This document shows, in pieces, positions 11,691 through 24,520 of a stretch of 64,000 nt of DNA. This DNA comes from Delphinus delphis. Lineage: Eukaryota > Chordata > Mammalia > Artiodactyla > Delphinidae. The stretch lies in the NCBI RefSeq assembly GCF_949987515.2, contig NC_082696.1, positions 32,468,431 to 32,532,430 on the forward strand. Reading direction: 5' to 3'. Position numbers and translations under genes: made by a program. The notes under the pieces were generated by a model. That model did no database searches, was not told the origin of the DNA, and was given only the letters and a program-made list of their open reading frames with translations. Within the stretch, counting starts at the first letter, position 1, and each line of letters opens with the position of its first letter.

Positions 11691-11804
11691 GGGAGTTCCC
11701 TGGTGGTCCAATGGTTAGGGTTTGGCACTTTCACTCGGGTTCAATCCCTGGTCAGCAAACCGAGATCCCGCAAGGTGTGGCCAAAAACAAACAAACAAAC
11801 AAAA
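11691..11804 (+). mobile_element. Short tRNA-Glu SINE of an older CHR type
   Basis: It reads GGGAGTTCCCTGGTGGTCC, then a B-box-like GGGTTCAATCC, then GAGATCCCGCAAGGTGTGGCC and an A/CAAA tail. It differs from the other forms in the window by lacking the CGCAGTGG head. Confidence 0.8.
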
Positions 11805-13379
11805 GGCAACTCCAAGGCAAAGCGGCTGGCTAAATTAAGACATTATACATGAAAAATCAGTGTGAACAGATGAATAGATTAAAATTATGTAATTTTTAGA
11901 ATTGGAAGAGACTTGAGGTATTCTTCTTCTTGTTATAGGGTGAATTTTATGTGATGCTTACACAGTGAACAGTAGGGCTGGAGATAGGCCAACTTCTTCC
12001 ATCTTCCAGTAGAATCTTCTTTTCTATGCTACCCTGAGATAATAGCCTAAGAAATACTCATTCCTGGGACATTAGTATGGCCAAACAGTGATGATAGCAC
12101 CTGTCGTGGAGGGTAGGAACCTGTTGGAGATAAAGTGAGGGCATATATACCATGATTTCATGGAGCGGTAGCCCAAAGTGAGGATTAGGTGACCACTTAG
12201 GAGGTAGCCGGTAAATGTCAGTCTCTCTTCCCTCTGTACTCATTCCATAGCTTCTTGTAATTCACTGATTAGCGTTTAAAATGGTGCAATGAATTATGCA
12301 AAAGCTGTTTCTGCAGGAGGGACTGTCTTGCAGCCTAATGCAGCACAGATGGAAAGATCCTCTTTTAATCATTGTTCCCACAACACTTGGAAGCTTTTTG
12401 AGGAATAAGCACTCAGAAATGGAAGTGAATGGCTTCAACAGTAAGTGAATTCCTTCTGCAGAGAGGAACTGAAATGTATTTATGATGCAGAAGGTTGCCC
12501 TGTGTTTGAATGCTCATCCTTGTCATCTGAGATTCATGCTTAGAAGCCAAACGTCTCTTGAAATACTTGGGTTCGAGATGCTTCCACTGGAGGAATTACT
12601 TCTGCCCAGGCTGGCCCAACATGTATTATTATTTTTCTTCAGAAATGGTGGCGAGTATTTAAATACCAGTTCACTCCGTTCATGAAAATATGCAAATTAC
12701 CTCTCTTTTTCTGATCTTTAGTCACTACTGAAGAGACTGAATTAGTTAGCATCCCCTTGCTTTTATTAGCATAATATTAATGCAGATCATTAGCAAAGGC
12801 TTTTTAAAAAAGAAAGCAGAAGCATCCATGGGAAGCAATTCACACGTAAAGCAACAGTGTTTAAGTCCTCAGTGAGGAAGAAGAAACATTTATGATTAGG
12901 TTTCTAACTTTGGTATCTGTGCCAAGGGGCACCCACCGCAGCCCAAACAGGCACTTGCTTCTAAAATCACCTTCCCCTTGGAGGTTTCACTTGCAGAGCA
13001 AGAACCAATTGGAAAAAGCCCAAAGGGAAAATTTCAGAACAAAGGTGATACGCAGTTACCTGTATTATGATTCAGATGCCATTAAGAATGTGTACTATAG
13101 AGTATATTTCTAAGACACTGCTTTTCAAAATATAGGAGGAAAAAGTAAATGAATGTTATTCATTGGCCAATTCAAGATATGGTAAAGGACCGACTTAAAA
13201 CTATTCCCAGCAAAGGGGTTAATATAAAGAGGACACTGGTTAATTCCTTCTTTGCTCAGAGGAAATGGGCTTAAATTAGAGGGAAGTAAAGTTGAATCAA
13301 ATAACAGGAAGACATTGTTGGCTCTGGGGAGAGCTTTATAAAATTAGAATGAGGTATAGCAAGAGCCTGGAGTCTCCCT

Positions 13380-13665
13380 TCTTACCTCCTCTTACTGTGT
13401 TACAAACATTTTGTACACTTTCTGGCAACTGTGTCTGCCTGTGTCTAACTGGAGTGAGCACTACAGGATCTGCTGTCTGCACCAGTCATTTGCATGGAGC
13501 CCGTGCTGCCCTAGCTTGTTGTTTTCCTACGTGTTTTATCTCTTCTCATACCATGTAAACTCTCAGGGATCAGAGTTGAGGCCCTGTGCTGCTTTGGATA
13601 CCAGCATGTATAGTACCTTGCAGTGAATGAGGAGCCAGTATTTGTTGAATGAATGTATGAATCAC
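13380..13665 (+). repeat. L2-like fragment
   Basis: AGTACCTTGCAGTGAATGAGG and TATTTGTTGAATGAATG resemble the L2 tail. The 5' part is uncertain. Confidence 0.45.
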
Positions 13666-14250
13666 AACTTGGTTACCTGTTTATTATTATCAAGCAAGAA
13701 CCTAAGCTCTGTGGCATCATTCCACCAAAACACTGAAGTGTTGACTTCATCCCAATTCCACTGTTTTTTCCAGTGTCCACTTCATTACTTGAAATGGAAA
13801 ATATACTTCATTATGTAGGTTAATTTCATTGTTAAACTATAACCACAATGATTTTTTAAAAAATAAAATTTAAGTAGGAAATTCTGCCCAATATCATAAT
13901 GAAGACTGAGGATTAAATGTAGGTATTGTTGTTCAGTGAAACTTTCTGTTCACAAAGCTATTGGATTAAGAAATTTATATTCCTGTATTAGATTGGTTGG
14001 CATATGCTTAGAGTTTCACAATATTTCTAGTAAAAGCTGCATATTTTACTTTATAGAACCAGCTTCAGCAAAGCTAAAGTCCTTTATGAGGTGGGAACCC
14101 TTAAGAGTTGGCCCTCAAACACCTGAGTTGAAAAAGAAAAACAAAGAGCAAGAAAAAGTTCTAAGTCTTGGATCTTTACTGTGGAGTATCTGACAACCTA
14201 GGTCTTTCCGACAGCTTACCCTGACAAGATAGTAAAGGAAGTTCATCTTT

Positions 14251-14355
14251 TTTAAAAAAAAATTTTATTATTTTATTTTATTTTATTTTTAAAAAACATC
14301 TTTATTGGAGTATAATTGCTTTACAATGTTGTGTTAGTTTCTGCTGTATAGCAAA
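14251..14355 (-). mobile_element. Minute L1 3' end (105 bp)
   Basis: The insert is mostly the poly-A tail (T-rich with TTTTA repeats on +) plus about 70 bp of L1 3' UTR. The exact 18-bp target duplication TAAAGGAAGTTCATCTTT is at 14233-14250 and 14356-14373. Confidence 0.92.
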
Positions 14356-17300
14356 TAAAGGAAGTTCATCTTTGATCCCATCATCCTGCCTGGCTACCAT
14401 GCCCTTGGTGCCCTGCACAACTACCACCTTCTGCCTTAGGGGCACTACATCCTCTTAGTCTTTTCATCTCCTCCTTGTAGTATTTACTCAGATTCTGTTC
14501 TGGTTTCAAGAGGCTCTGTTCTCTAGTCAGTGGCCCAATGGCTAATCTCTTCTGCAGTGTTAGCTTCCTGAGACAACACCTCTTTCTTCCACCTCTTCTT
14601 TCCTGGCAAGGAAGGGCATGGGTAACACACTTGGCTGGGATGTGAGTTCCTGGGAGCCTTGGCCAGTTCAGAATGTGCGAGTCAGGAAGGCAACTCAGCA
14701 GGTGACCTTTGGGAAAGAATTAGATATCACTCTGTCTGGATTGTTTCTTTGTTGGGACTGGGCAGAAAGGAGAATCCGTGCAGAGCAGTGGGGATAGCAG
14801 TAGAGAGCAAGAGGGCTGGCAGTGGAAAACTGGAGGTGGACGTCCTTGAGCTGGACCTTGATTTAGCGTCAGCTTTTTATAGAGAGCCAACAGCTTGGGT
14901 CGTGGCTAGGGAGGGAACTCTCAGGGGACACTGGCTTCTTGTGGACTTCTTAGCTTGTTTCAAATTCCCACATGGAATGGCATTTTGGAACTGGATGCCA
15001 TATTGCTTTTGGCTAAGTGCTAACATTGCTGCCCCATGTAAGTAACAGGTCAGTAGTAGGCGAGCATAAGCTCGGTGATAAGCTGGAGACGGAGGAGCTT
15101 CCTAAGAGGACCAAGGTAGGAATTCAACTGGAACAGGTTCAGAAACTTCCAGTTTGGAGGATTTAATCCTCCCAGAATTTGATGTCCTGTGGGTGGCATT
15201 TACCAGAGCTCAGTGTGCCCGTAACTATGCCAGATGATGTGGTAATGCTAAGGAATAGCATTAGTTATATTTTCTTATTAATATGTTTTCTTTCCCTTCT
15301 GCATTTCCTCCCCTCATTGCCTGTATGTTCCCATAATTCCTTCCCATAAAGCCCTTGCCCATCCCTCATGGTCACCTTAGGTCTCTCTGCCCTCTGAGAC
15401 CTGTTCCTGTCCTCCAAACAGAGCTTGGTGGCTTTGAGTGAAAACACTCGTTTTTGTGGGATTTTTGTTTTGTTTTGTTTTTCCTTCAAAAGTTAAGGTT
15501 AAAGCCCCCACCCCCAGGCAGTACTTTACCATTGGAAATTGCCTTTAGTTTCCCATGTTTTATTTTATATTTCATGTCTCTTTTAGGCTACTTACGTTCA
15601 TATCTGACTTGTGTTGGGTCAGCTCAGATTCTAAAGCATACTAAGAAAAAAGAGGTCTCAGATAATCTCATTTACAAAGGAAAATTTATCCTGTAATATT
15701 CACATCGTCTACTTTGTAACTGACTCCTGAAGACATTTAGTGGAAAATGTTACAGATGGATTGTTTCTAAGCTTGGCTAAATTATTTGAAAAGCCGGAAA
15801 TTATTTCTTCACCACCCCCCTCCATCTCCTCAGTAGAGCTGACTTTTAGGACCTGGCTTATAAAAATACTTCCTGGCCTTCGGTACTTATCGGTGGAGCA
15901 TTATAGCCTTTGAAGGTCACTTGGAGCTATCCATAAAATTACACTTTGCAGCCTAAGTGAAGTAGCTTTCTTTTTTCCTACCCAGGTATTTGCCACACTG
16001 TTGCTGCTGTTTTAAATTGTTCTGCTATTACTACTCACCAGCATTACTTTGAAATGATGTAGAAGTGTGTATCCTCTCCCTTTTCATTGTGTAACATAAA
16101 CACAGACATCCTTTCACTTTTAACATTTTTTTCCAGTGTTTGTCCATAGCGTTCCTTATGCTGTCTGGTGGAAGCTTGGTTTCATGCCCCTGTAGCCCCA
16201 CTGAGATAGATGATTTCTCTACCTTATTGTAACAAATAATCACAAAGAACCAAAAAGAGTTTAATAATAATGCCCGCATCTTTTCCAAAGTATATGCCCA
16301 TGCATTTAGCTTCAGTTATTATCAAAGGTTTTTTTTTTAAATCCAACTTTGCCTTGTGTCCACGTTTTTATTGGCATAGGAAAATCGATGTTACTATGTA
16401 TATAAAGTCTTACAGAAGGGCAAGAGGTTGGCCCATAGAAATAAGTAAAACCAATATTTTATTCAACACTATTCCAATATTAAATTTAAAAAATATTAAT
16501 GTTCATAGTTTTGTGTCTTATCGACATATATTTTGTTAGTACCTATATGGTGGTAGGTATTATGAATCAATAGCAACCTACTTTATGAATTGGAGGGGGA
16601 TATCAGAAAACTGTAATTTGTCAATATTTAGTCAGTCAGCGCCCAGAATGAGATTCCTGGCCAACAGTTAAACATCTATCCTGGATCCCAGATCCTGAAG
16701 TATATTGTTATGTCTTGTATGTGAGAGAGTTGCACATTGATGAAAATTTATCTATTTGTATTAATGTATTTTTAAGGCATATTGGTGAACTGTAATGCTG
16801 AGATTCTAAGCTAATAGAAGGCATGATGGGGACTTTGTGAATGACGAGTTCAAGCATATTAGAGAAGATGGGGAAGACTTTTGGTCTTCATTAGTGAATC
16901 CCTTTCTTCATTTCACCTCTGAAAATGTGTTGAGAACTCGATGGATTCCTCAGAAAGAAAAAAGCACAGCCCTGAAACCAAAAAGACAAAAATTTGATTT
17001 GTCAAAAGCAAAAAAAAAGAAAAAAAGGATAAAAGGTTGATGACAATTTGGGGTGCTGATAGCTACCTTTGAAGCCTCATGACTGTTGTGAAACAAGAAC
17101 CAGGCATTAGACGATTGTGGTGAGAAAGCTAGACTCCATCTCGGGAAAGAACAGCCTCAATTTTGGACCAGTGAGTGAGCTGCAGACAAATCCAGGAGGA
17201 CTGTGACAAACAGTCACGGGCAGAAGGAGGGATCGCAGGATGGACTGTGGAGGTAACCTCAAATTGTTGAGCTGAATCTATGCAAATGGTTGTTTGGGTG

Positions 17301-18881
17301 GAGGGTGAGCTGGAGGTGAGTGGGTAGTGACAGAGAGGAAAGGAAATTCTTTCTGAGGAAGGAATGGTGAACCACAGCAGGGCTTGAGACGATGCTAAAG
17401 CACAGGTCATGACCCAGAGGCCCATGCTGGAGAGCTGTCTGGGCCGCTGGCTCAGTGAGGCACTGGAAAATTCCACGCATGCCTAGTTTCAGTGTCATTT
17501 ATAATCTATTTCAAGATAAAGGCTTGAGTAGGTTGGTTGAACAGACATCTCTGATAAGGTGCCCAACATACACCAGGCATTCAACAAATATTTTAAAATT
17601 TATTTTAGAGATTAAGTTGACAGGATGAAACCAGGGAATGTGGTGGGCTTAACAAAATGTATGCCAGCGCTTGTTTGTGACTTAATATTAGGTACAGTAT
17701 GATATGAAATTGGCCCTTTCTTTTGTTATGTTTTTATTCCCTCATTAGGAAGGCTGCTTTCAAATTAAACACCCAAGAGTTACAGAGGCATAGAACAATT
17801 ACCTATTAATTACCTTTTAGGGTTTCCTGATGACTGATTTCTTTACTGTCTACTTTTCATGTCCTTGTTTCATTCCTTTGTAGTTTTGTGCAATTAAATG
17901 AGAAACACCTTAGAAATTAAAAGGATGATGCTGTTTCAGAAGCAGCCATAAATCAGTAATTAATAATTGAACAGTTCCCAAGCATCTGCTATGGCAAATG
18001 GATGGCTAAACCCAGGGATACCCAGATGAAAAAACAAACAAAACCCCCCAAACAAACAAGCAAAAAACTCCGCAGATCCTTGCAGCAAGGAACATACAGT
18101 GGAGCGGTAGAGATACAAGCATGAGTATCAGTGCAGGATGTGGTCAGGATTGTGGGGAGACTGAAGGAGCGTGGATATGTCTTTCTTTATTCCAACCCCC
18201 ATGGAGAAAGACACCAAGATATGAAATTGAGTAATGACAGCTGGAAAACAGATCCAGCTGGAGAGCCTATGCTCCGAATGCAAAGTGGCTGCTGGTGTTG
18301 AATCTCCAGATGGCTTGAAACTAACCAGAACAAGGAAAGGAGAGAGTTCTGGAGAAGAGCTGTGTCAGGTACATCCAAGTGTCAGGTAGATACAAGTCCT
18401 GGTGATGGAGAATTGAGTGGAGTGCATATGCAAACTCAGTTCGATATGCTTTGAACCAGTCTTCCAAGGTCTTGATATTTCATGTCAAGTCCCACTGCTG
18501 ATCTCTTTACCCTCGTCTTGGAAAATGACTTAGACATTCAGATCCCTGGCTACCATTTGGCTACTTGTTGTTGAGTCTTGATGCCAATGGAGGAGGAAAA
18601 ACTGCCTCCTGAGAGAGATTGGGGGAGCTCAAAACAAAGAGGATCTCACTTCTACCCAGAACCAAAGCTCGAAAATAAGAAAGACTGATGTCTGGTGGCT
18701 GGTGTTAGCCCATAACTTCCCCTTTACATACCCTACGTCTATACTTAAAAGGGAAGGGAGTTTTTCCAATTTGCTTGGGCTGCCTTATGACTCTCCCACA
18801 TGCCCTTCTGTCTTGTGCCTTTTCTCCTTTCTTTCTACTAGACTTGGTGGTAGTCGCTGCTGCCTATACCCCTATTCTTTT

Positions 18882-19661
18882 TTCTTTTTTAACATCTTTA
18901 ATGGAGTATAATTGCTTTACAATGGTGTGTTAGTTCCTGCTTTATAACAAAGTGAGTCAGTTATACGTATACATATGTTCCCATATCGCTTCCCTCTTGC
19001 ATCTCCCTCCCTCCCACCCTCCCTATCCCACCCCCTAGGTGGTCACAAACCACCTAGCTGATCTCCCTGTGCTATGCGGCTGCTTCCCACTAGCTATCTA
19101 CCTTACGTTTCGTAGTGTATATATGTCCATGCCTCTCTCTCGCTTTGTCACAGCTTACCCTTCCCCCTACCTATATCCTCAAGTCCATTCTCTAGTAGGT
19201 CTGTGTCTTTATTCCTGTCTTACCCCTAGGCTCTTCATGACATTTTTTTTTCTTAAATTCCATATATATGTGTTAGCATACGGTATTTGTTTTTCTCTTT
19301 CTGACTTCACTCTGTATGACAGACTCTAGGTCCATCCACCTCACTACAAATAACTCAATTTCGTTTCTTTTTATGGCTGAGTAATATTCCATTGTATATA
19401 TGTGCCACATCTTCTTAATCCATTCATCTGTTGATGGACACTTAGGTTGCTTTCATGTCCTGGCTATTGTAAATAGAGCTGCAATGAACATTTTGGTACA
19501 TGGCTCTTTTTGAATTATGGTTTTCTCAGGGTATATGCCCAGTAGTGGGATTGCTGGGTCTTATGGTAGTTCTATTTGTAGTTTTTTAAGGAACCTCCAT
19601 GCTGTTCTCCATAGTGGCTGTATCAATTTACATTCCCACCAACAGTGCAAGAGTGTTCCCT
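18882..19661 (-). mobile_element. L1 3' end, 780 bp, with target duplication
   Basis: On + it reads T-run, AACATCTTTAATGGAGTATA, then the L1 3' UTR and the end of the reverse-transcriptase ORF (for example GGGATTGCTGGGTC and CCCACCAACAGTGCAAGAG). It is 5'-truncated with no intact frame. The 13-bp duplication CCCCTATTCTTTT is at 18869-18881 and 19662-19674. Confidence 0.92.
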
Positions 19662-21532
19662 CCCCTATTCTTTTAGTGATGTTCACATATGAATTGGTTC
19701 TACCATAGTTTTCTGTAAAAGTGAGAAAGCCAAGTTTTCATAGCTGTCTCTCAGCAGCGACACTAATGGGCTTCTCTTTTCAGCTTTACTTAGGCAAAGT
19801 TAAGTAAATAGAGCATCATCAGTTCATTTGCTCATTGTTTTGCTGTGTGTCAAAATTGGGCGGACGCTCTGTGAAGACTACAGCAATGTGCTAGACGTAT
19901 GTTAAGTGACGTTTATTTTTAAAGAAAAAGAAAGCTGAAAGAAATAATGGGTAAGTTTTATCCTTCCCCCACATGAAAGGGGTAAAATATGCAAAGGGTA
20001 AAAGTAAGTTTACTTGAAATGTGAAAACTAACTAATATATTTTAAAAATAATAGAAATTGGGTCAGGTCGAAGATGTGAGGAATCCTTTCCCTGGGCTCC
20101 GGAGGCTGCCTGGGAGTGGGGAGAGTGTGGGATTGCTTTCCAATCAACTTCTTACTGCCTTAAGGCACTGTCAGTGTTCTTTCTTTCTGGTGTCAGAGCC
20201 ACTTCTAATAATTACTGCTTTCAGCTAAACAATAGTAGGCATTCACTTCCCAGGGAAAAATGACTTGGGTCATTCATAGGCCGCAGCTCTTCATAGTCAT
20301 TCAAATTCAGTGTAGGCTTATGGACAGGCCATTACGAGTATCAATAGCTTCACCATCTCACGATGGCAGTGATTACTTCTTTAATATCACTGACAAAAGA
20401 GAAAGATCTACACATCAGAAACACTTTTTTTACCCCCAGCCTAGAGATAATGTAGCTGGAGAGACAGAGTGAATTTTTAAAACATTAAAAAAATTTTAAA
20501 CATCTTCAAAACAAAGCTTTTTAAAAAATGGGTATATTTGAAGTTGTGCCCCAGCGTGGCACAAACCACTCTTTATAAAATGCATTGGAAAAGAATTCTC
20601 ATGCATTTTAAAGAGGTATGATTTGACTGTTAAATGTATTTTTCTCTAGATAAGTGTAGTGGTCATTTTAAAATGTTAATTATAGACTGTGTGAACAAGA
20701 TCACTCTTGGTTTTGCTGTGTGCAATATAAACTCACAAAGACTGGAGCATCAGACGTGAAAAAAGTAAATTCTGCCCTTTCTAGTCTATTTGGTATAATA
20801 TACCGAAAAAGAAATGAGAACACTAATCTTGGTTCAACCATCACTTTGCTGAGATTTTGAAGAAGACTTACCCTGGCGCCTCATTACCTCATCTAGAAAA
20901 TGATGGGATAGGTTTAAATCCCTGAGGTCTAATACCATTCTAAAATTTACACTTCAATAAATATGGCTTTATCTAAAATATACTTGGTCATTATGGTTTG
21001 ATAAGTAATGATCTCAATAAGAACTTTTTTTTGGCACATTAAAAACAGAACAAAAAAACAAAACAAAAATAACCTTATTCTCTTATATCTCTCAACCCAG
21101 TCACTTCTTTTCCCGTGTTGGAAGTAAAAGTAGAATAAGGAGCATGAGAGTGTACGTGTAAGGATCTTGTAAGGAAAGAAAACAAATAAACAAAACCAAG
21201 TCCTAGCATCAAAGGACTTCACGAAAGCAGACTTGGGGCCACAGAAATGCCCTGGAAGGAGCAGGACCAGGAGACAGACTGAATATAAGTGTAGCAATAT
21301 GATTCTTGATGGGGCAGGGTACAAAAAGTAGAGATTGGATCAGATTGTTAAATATGAGTTCAGAGAAATGTCCTAGTTCCAAATAAATGCCTTGAGATAA
21401 TTGTAGGAAGAGGTACAGATCTATGACAAAGGAGCATTAAAGAAAATACATATTTTCAAATACACCGGGCAAAAGGGGAAGCTTAGACAGGATTTCTGCC
21501 CATTGTACATGGCGGATGAAAGCAAATGATGG

Positions 21533-21860
21533 GGGACTTCCCTGGTGGTGCAGTGCTTAAGAATCTGCCTGCCAACGCAGGAGACACAGGTTCGAGCCCT
21601 GGTCTGGGAAGATCCCACATGCTGCAGAGCAACTAAACCCGTGCGCCACAACTATTGAGCCCACATGCCACAACTACTGAAGCCTGGGCACCGAGAGCCC
21701 GTGCTCTGCAACAAGAGAAGCCACTGCAGTGGGAAGCCCGCGCACCGCAAGGAAGAGTAGCCCCCTCTCGCTGCAACTAGGGAAAGCCCGCACGCAGCAA
21801 CGAAGACCCAACACAGCCAAAAATAAATAAATAAAATAAATAAATTTATAAAAAAAAAAA
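21533..21860 (+). mobile_element. CHR-type SINE, long form
   Basis: The element runs from GGGACTTCCCTGGTGGTGC to a TAAATAAATAAAA tail with a terminal A-run. The target duplication AGCAAATGATGG is at 21521-21532 and 21861-21872. Confidence 0.92.
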
Positions 21861-22132
21861 AGCAAATGATGGAAGACATTGGGAAGGTAGGGGTTTTTAA
21901 ATAATGCTTTTATTCTTTGTCATTGTAGTATGAATTAAATATGGATATATCATTGGAATGAGTCCCAGTCTTGATGAAAGGCTGTAAAACTAAACTAAAA
22001 TAAACAAAGAAGTAGGTCAAAGGTCATTAGGAAAGCATGTCTGTTTCTTTCAGTAAGGCTTTCTGGAGTGTTGCCCACAGAATTGAAAAGTGCTTTTTCA
22101 GATCCATTTGGTGTTTTTGAGAAATCCTGGAG

Positions 22133-22644
22133 CAGTGTTTTCAAAGTGTGGTTGTGGAACACCTGAGGCTCTTGAGACCCTTTCAGGGGTCTGGGAGATC
22201 AGAACTATTTTCATAATAACACTGAGATGTTACTGGCCTTTTTCATTCTCATTCTCTCCTGAGAATACAGTAGAGTTTCCCAGAAACTACATGACTTACA
22301 ATATCTCAGAAGAGTAAATGCAGAGGCAGATGTGAGAATCCAGATGTTTTCTATTAAGCCAGACATTAAAGACAGTTTCAAAAATGTAAAACAATGCTAC
22401 TTATCTCACTATTTTTTTGTCTTGGTTTGGAAAACATAGGGCTTCCCCCCTGCCCCAAATGTTATTTAAGATATTTATTCTTCTTATTCTTAAATTAATG
22501 AGTGTTTACATTTTTTTTGGTTTTAATATCTAATAGTGTCCATATCAGTGGATATATCTATCTCAAAAACACTCTGGAAGCAAGCCCTTGAAAATTTTTA
22601 AGTGTGTAGAGGAGGTCTGAGACCAAAGGTTTAAGAATGACTGT
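22133..22644 (+). mobile_element. hAT-type DNA transposon remnant
   Basis: The ends CAGTGTTTTCAAA and CAGTCATTCTTAA (reverse complement of the right end) form imperfect inverted repeats, with a degraded 8-bp target duplication (TCCTGGAG / CCCTAGAG). The interior keeps the end of a hAT transposase: NAEADVRIQ followed by SIKPDIK (about 22318-22380). It is internally deleted and non-functional. It belongs to the same family as the copy at 46270-47187, in opposite orientation. Confidence 0.72.
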
Positions 22645-22739
22645 CCCTAGAGGATAAGTAATTTCTCTGAACCTTAGAAGAGGGCAAAGGTGACCTTATT
22701 AAACTATGGGAGTGGCAGTTATCTGTAGTTAGCAGTTAC

Positions 22740-22980
22740 ACAAATGTTAGCAATGATGCTAACTTGAGTGCCGCCTTCTTGGTTACCTCTGAGACACTTT
22801 AATAGGAATTCTTATTTGATAACTCACAACAGACAAAGCAGTGAAGGCTGTTGGCATTCTTTCCATTTTATAGATAGGAAAATGTTAGAATCAGAGAAGT
22901 GATTTTCCAAGGATCATGAAAAAAAGTTGAGCTGGAACCATTTGGTACTTATGAATCCTAGTCCCATGTGTTTTCCTGTT
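22740..22980 (+). repeat. MIR fragment
   Basis: CCATTTTATAGATAGGAAAATG, CAGAGAAGTGATTTTCCAAGGATCATG and AATCCTAGTCCCATGTG match a decayed MIR. Confidence 0.6.
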
Positions 22981-24039
22981 GTTTCACTGACTGCATTGGT
23001 GCTAGGACGAATCAAGAAATTTTCTTCTAGTGGACCACAGCATGGTGCATGGCAAACTCTTAACTCCTTGTGGAGGACAGCTTGTGTCAGATCACTTTAA
23101 GGTCCTCTGTGACAAAAAAAAATAACAGGTATCACTAACACCCTGATGATATCAGTACATTTGAAATTCACTGGCCAGGTGGAAAAAATATTACAGAAAA
23201 ATGGGATAAAATATACCTGGGGAAAATATAAGGAAACAAAACTCCAGTTTTTATCAACATAGCACGAGGACATGTCAGCAAGATAACACACCATGAAGGC
23301 CCATGGGGAGTCTGTAAAGTTGAGTATTTGCTGGTGATGCTATAGTGCCCATGGGAAAAAAGCCCGAGTGATAATACTGTGATGTATTAGAGCAAGACTT
23401 GTACAGTGGACTAGGAAGCATCTTCTCTTAGAGGACAGTGTCTAGTTCTGTAGTTATAGTTGTAAAAGGTGAGAAATGGGGGAGTTTTGGAAGAGTGGTC
23501 ATGGATGTTTAGCACATGGGATGCTGGATGGGGAGTGAGGAAAAGCGAACAGAGAACCATCATTTGCTGGTAAGTCAGGCGGAGGTAATTAGTAGTTGCC
23601 TGTGGGGCAAAGCGTGTGTTTCTCTGATTTGAGCACCATGTGTTGCCTGGGATCTTTTGGAAATACAGAATATTGCTGCTGCATACTTCATTATGTCTAG
23701 CAGATGTTGCTTTTATGTTTTTGAGTCCAATTTGCAGAATGAACATGGTGTCGTAAAACAATACTCCTAAAAACAGAAGAGAGGAAACTAGTTAACTGGC
23801 CTCTTACCAGGACAGTTTTAAGAAGGGCCAGACTTTTAGCCGTGGCCTGTCTGGAGTACACAAGTGAGACTATTCTAAGAAGAAAAGCAGTGTCATGACA
23901 TGTTTATTGATGTAAACTGTGAATAAAGAAGGTTCAGTCACATTTTTAGAGAAAATATAAACTATTCGGCAGCTGACTAAGGAGGGGACTGTCACTGGAC
24001 GGTTGCCTCCTACCTACACTCCATCCCCTAATATTTAAA

Positions 24040-24520
24040 AAAATTGTTTTCTTGCAGCATTTGCCAGTGATCCAAAAAAAGGAAAAAAAAAATCCTCCTT
24101 TTCATGACTCAGTGTCTTCAGGTTGTTACAACAAACCTGTTCAGCTTTTGAATCTTATTAAAGTCAAAATATTGAGTTGATTCATCAGCACTAAGCGATT
24201 AGATTTTCGCTTTATGCGTGTTTTGAAAGCAGGGCTTGCTATAGAAGGTATATTTACATAACAACGCTGTTGCTCAATGCCCTTGCATTTTTCTGCACAT
24301 GCTCTTATCTTAATGGAAATTTACTGGAAAATTCTTGCCAGAATAAACACATTCCTTCAGGAGTGAAAGGCTTAATGTACTTTTCGTTCAACAGCACCAC
24401 TTTCCTGTGAGCAGATAAACCAAATTATTTGGCATTAGTCATTATACTTCACACATTCCTCAGTTCTCATCATGATCTCCCGTGGGGCTAAGGGTTGTCG
24501 AAAATAGCAATAAAGTAGAC
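24040..24520. promoter_or_regulatory. Candidate intronic enhancer with AP-1 and TEAD-type motifs
   Basis: This block appears free of repeats. It contains a consensus AP-1 site TGACTCA (24105-24111), two TEAD-type sites ACATTCC (24349-24355 and 24453-24459) and a GATA-like AGATAA (about 24413). Published work links ARHGAP18 to YAP, and AP-1 with TEAD motifs mark many YAP enhancers. Function here is inference. Confidence 0.25.

Noticed and set aside
14659..15045. Open frame of about 128 codons
   Set aside because: It begins with a non-ATG codon, resembles no protein I know, and has no flanking gene structure.
16837..17040. Lys-rich open frame
   Set aside because: It begins with a non-ATG codon and the Lys-rich end is simply an A-rich stretch.
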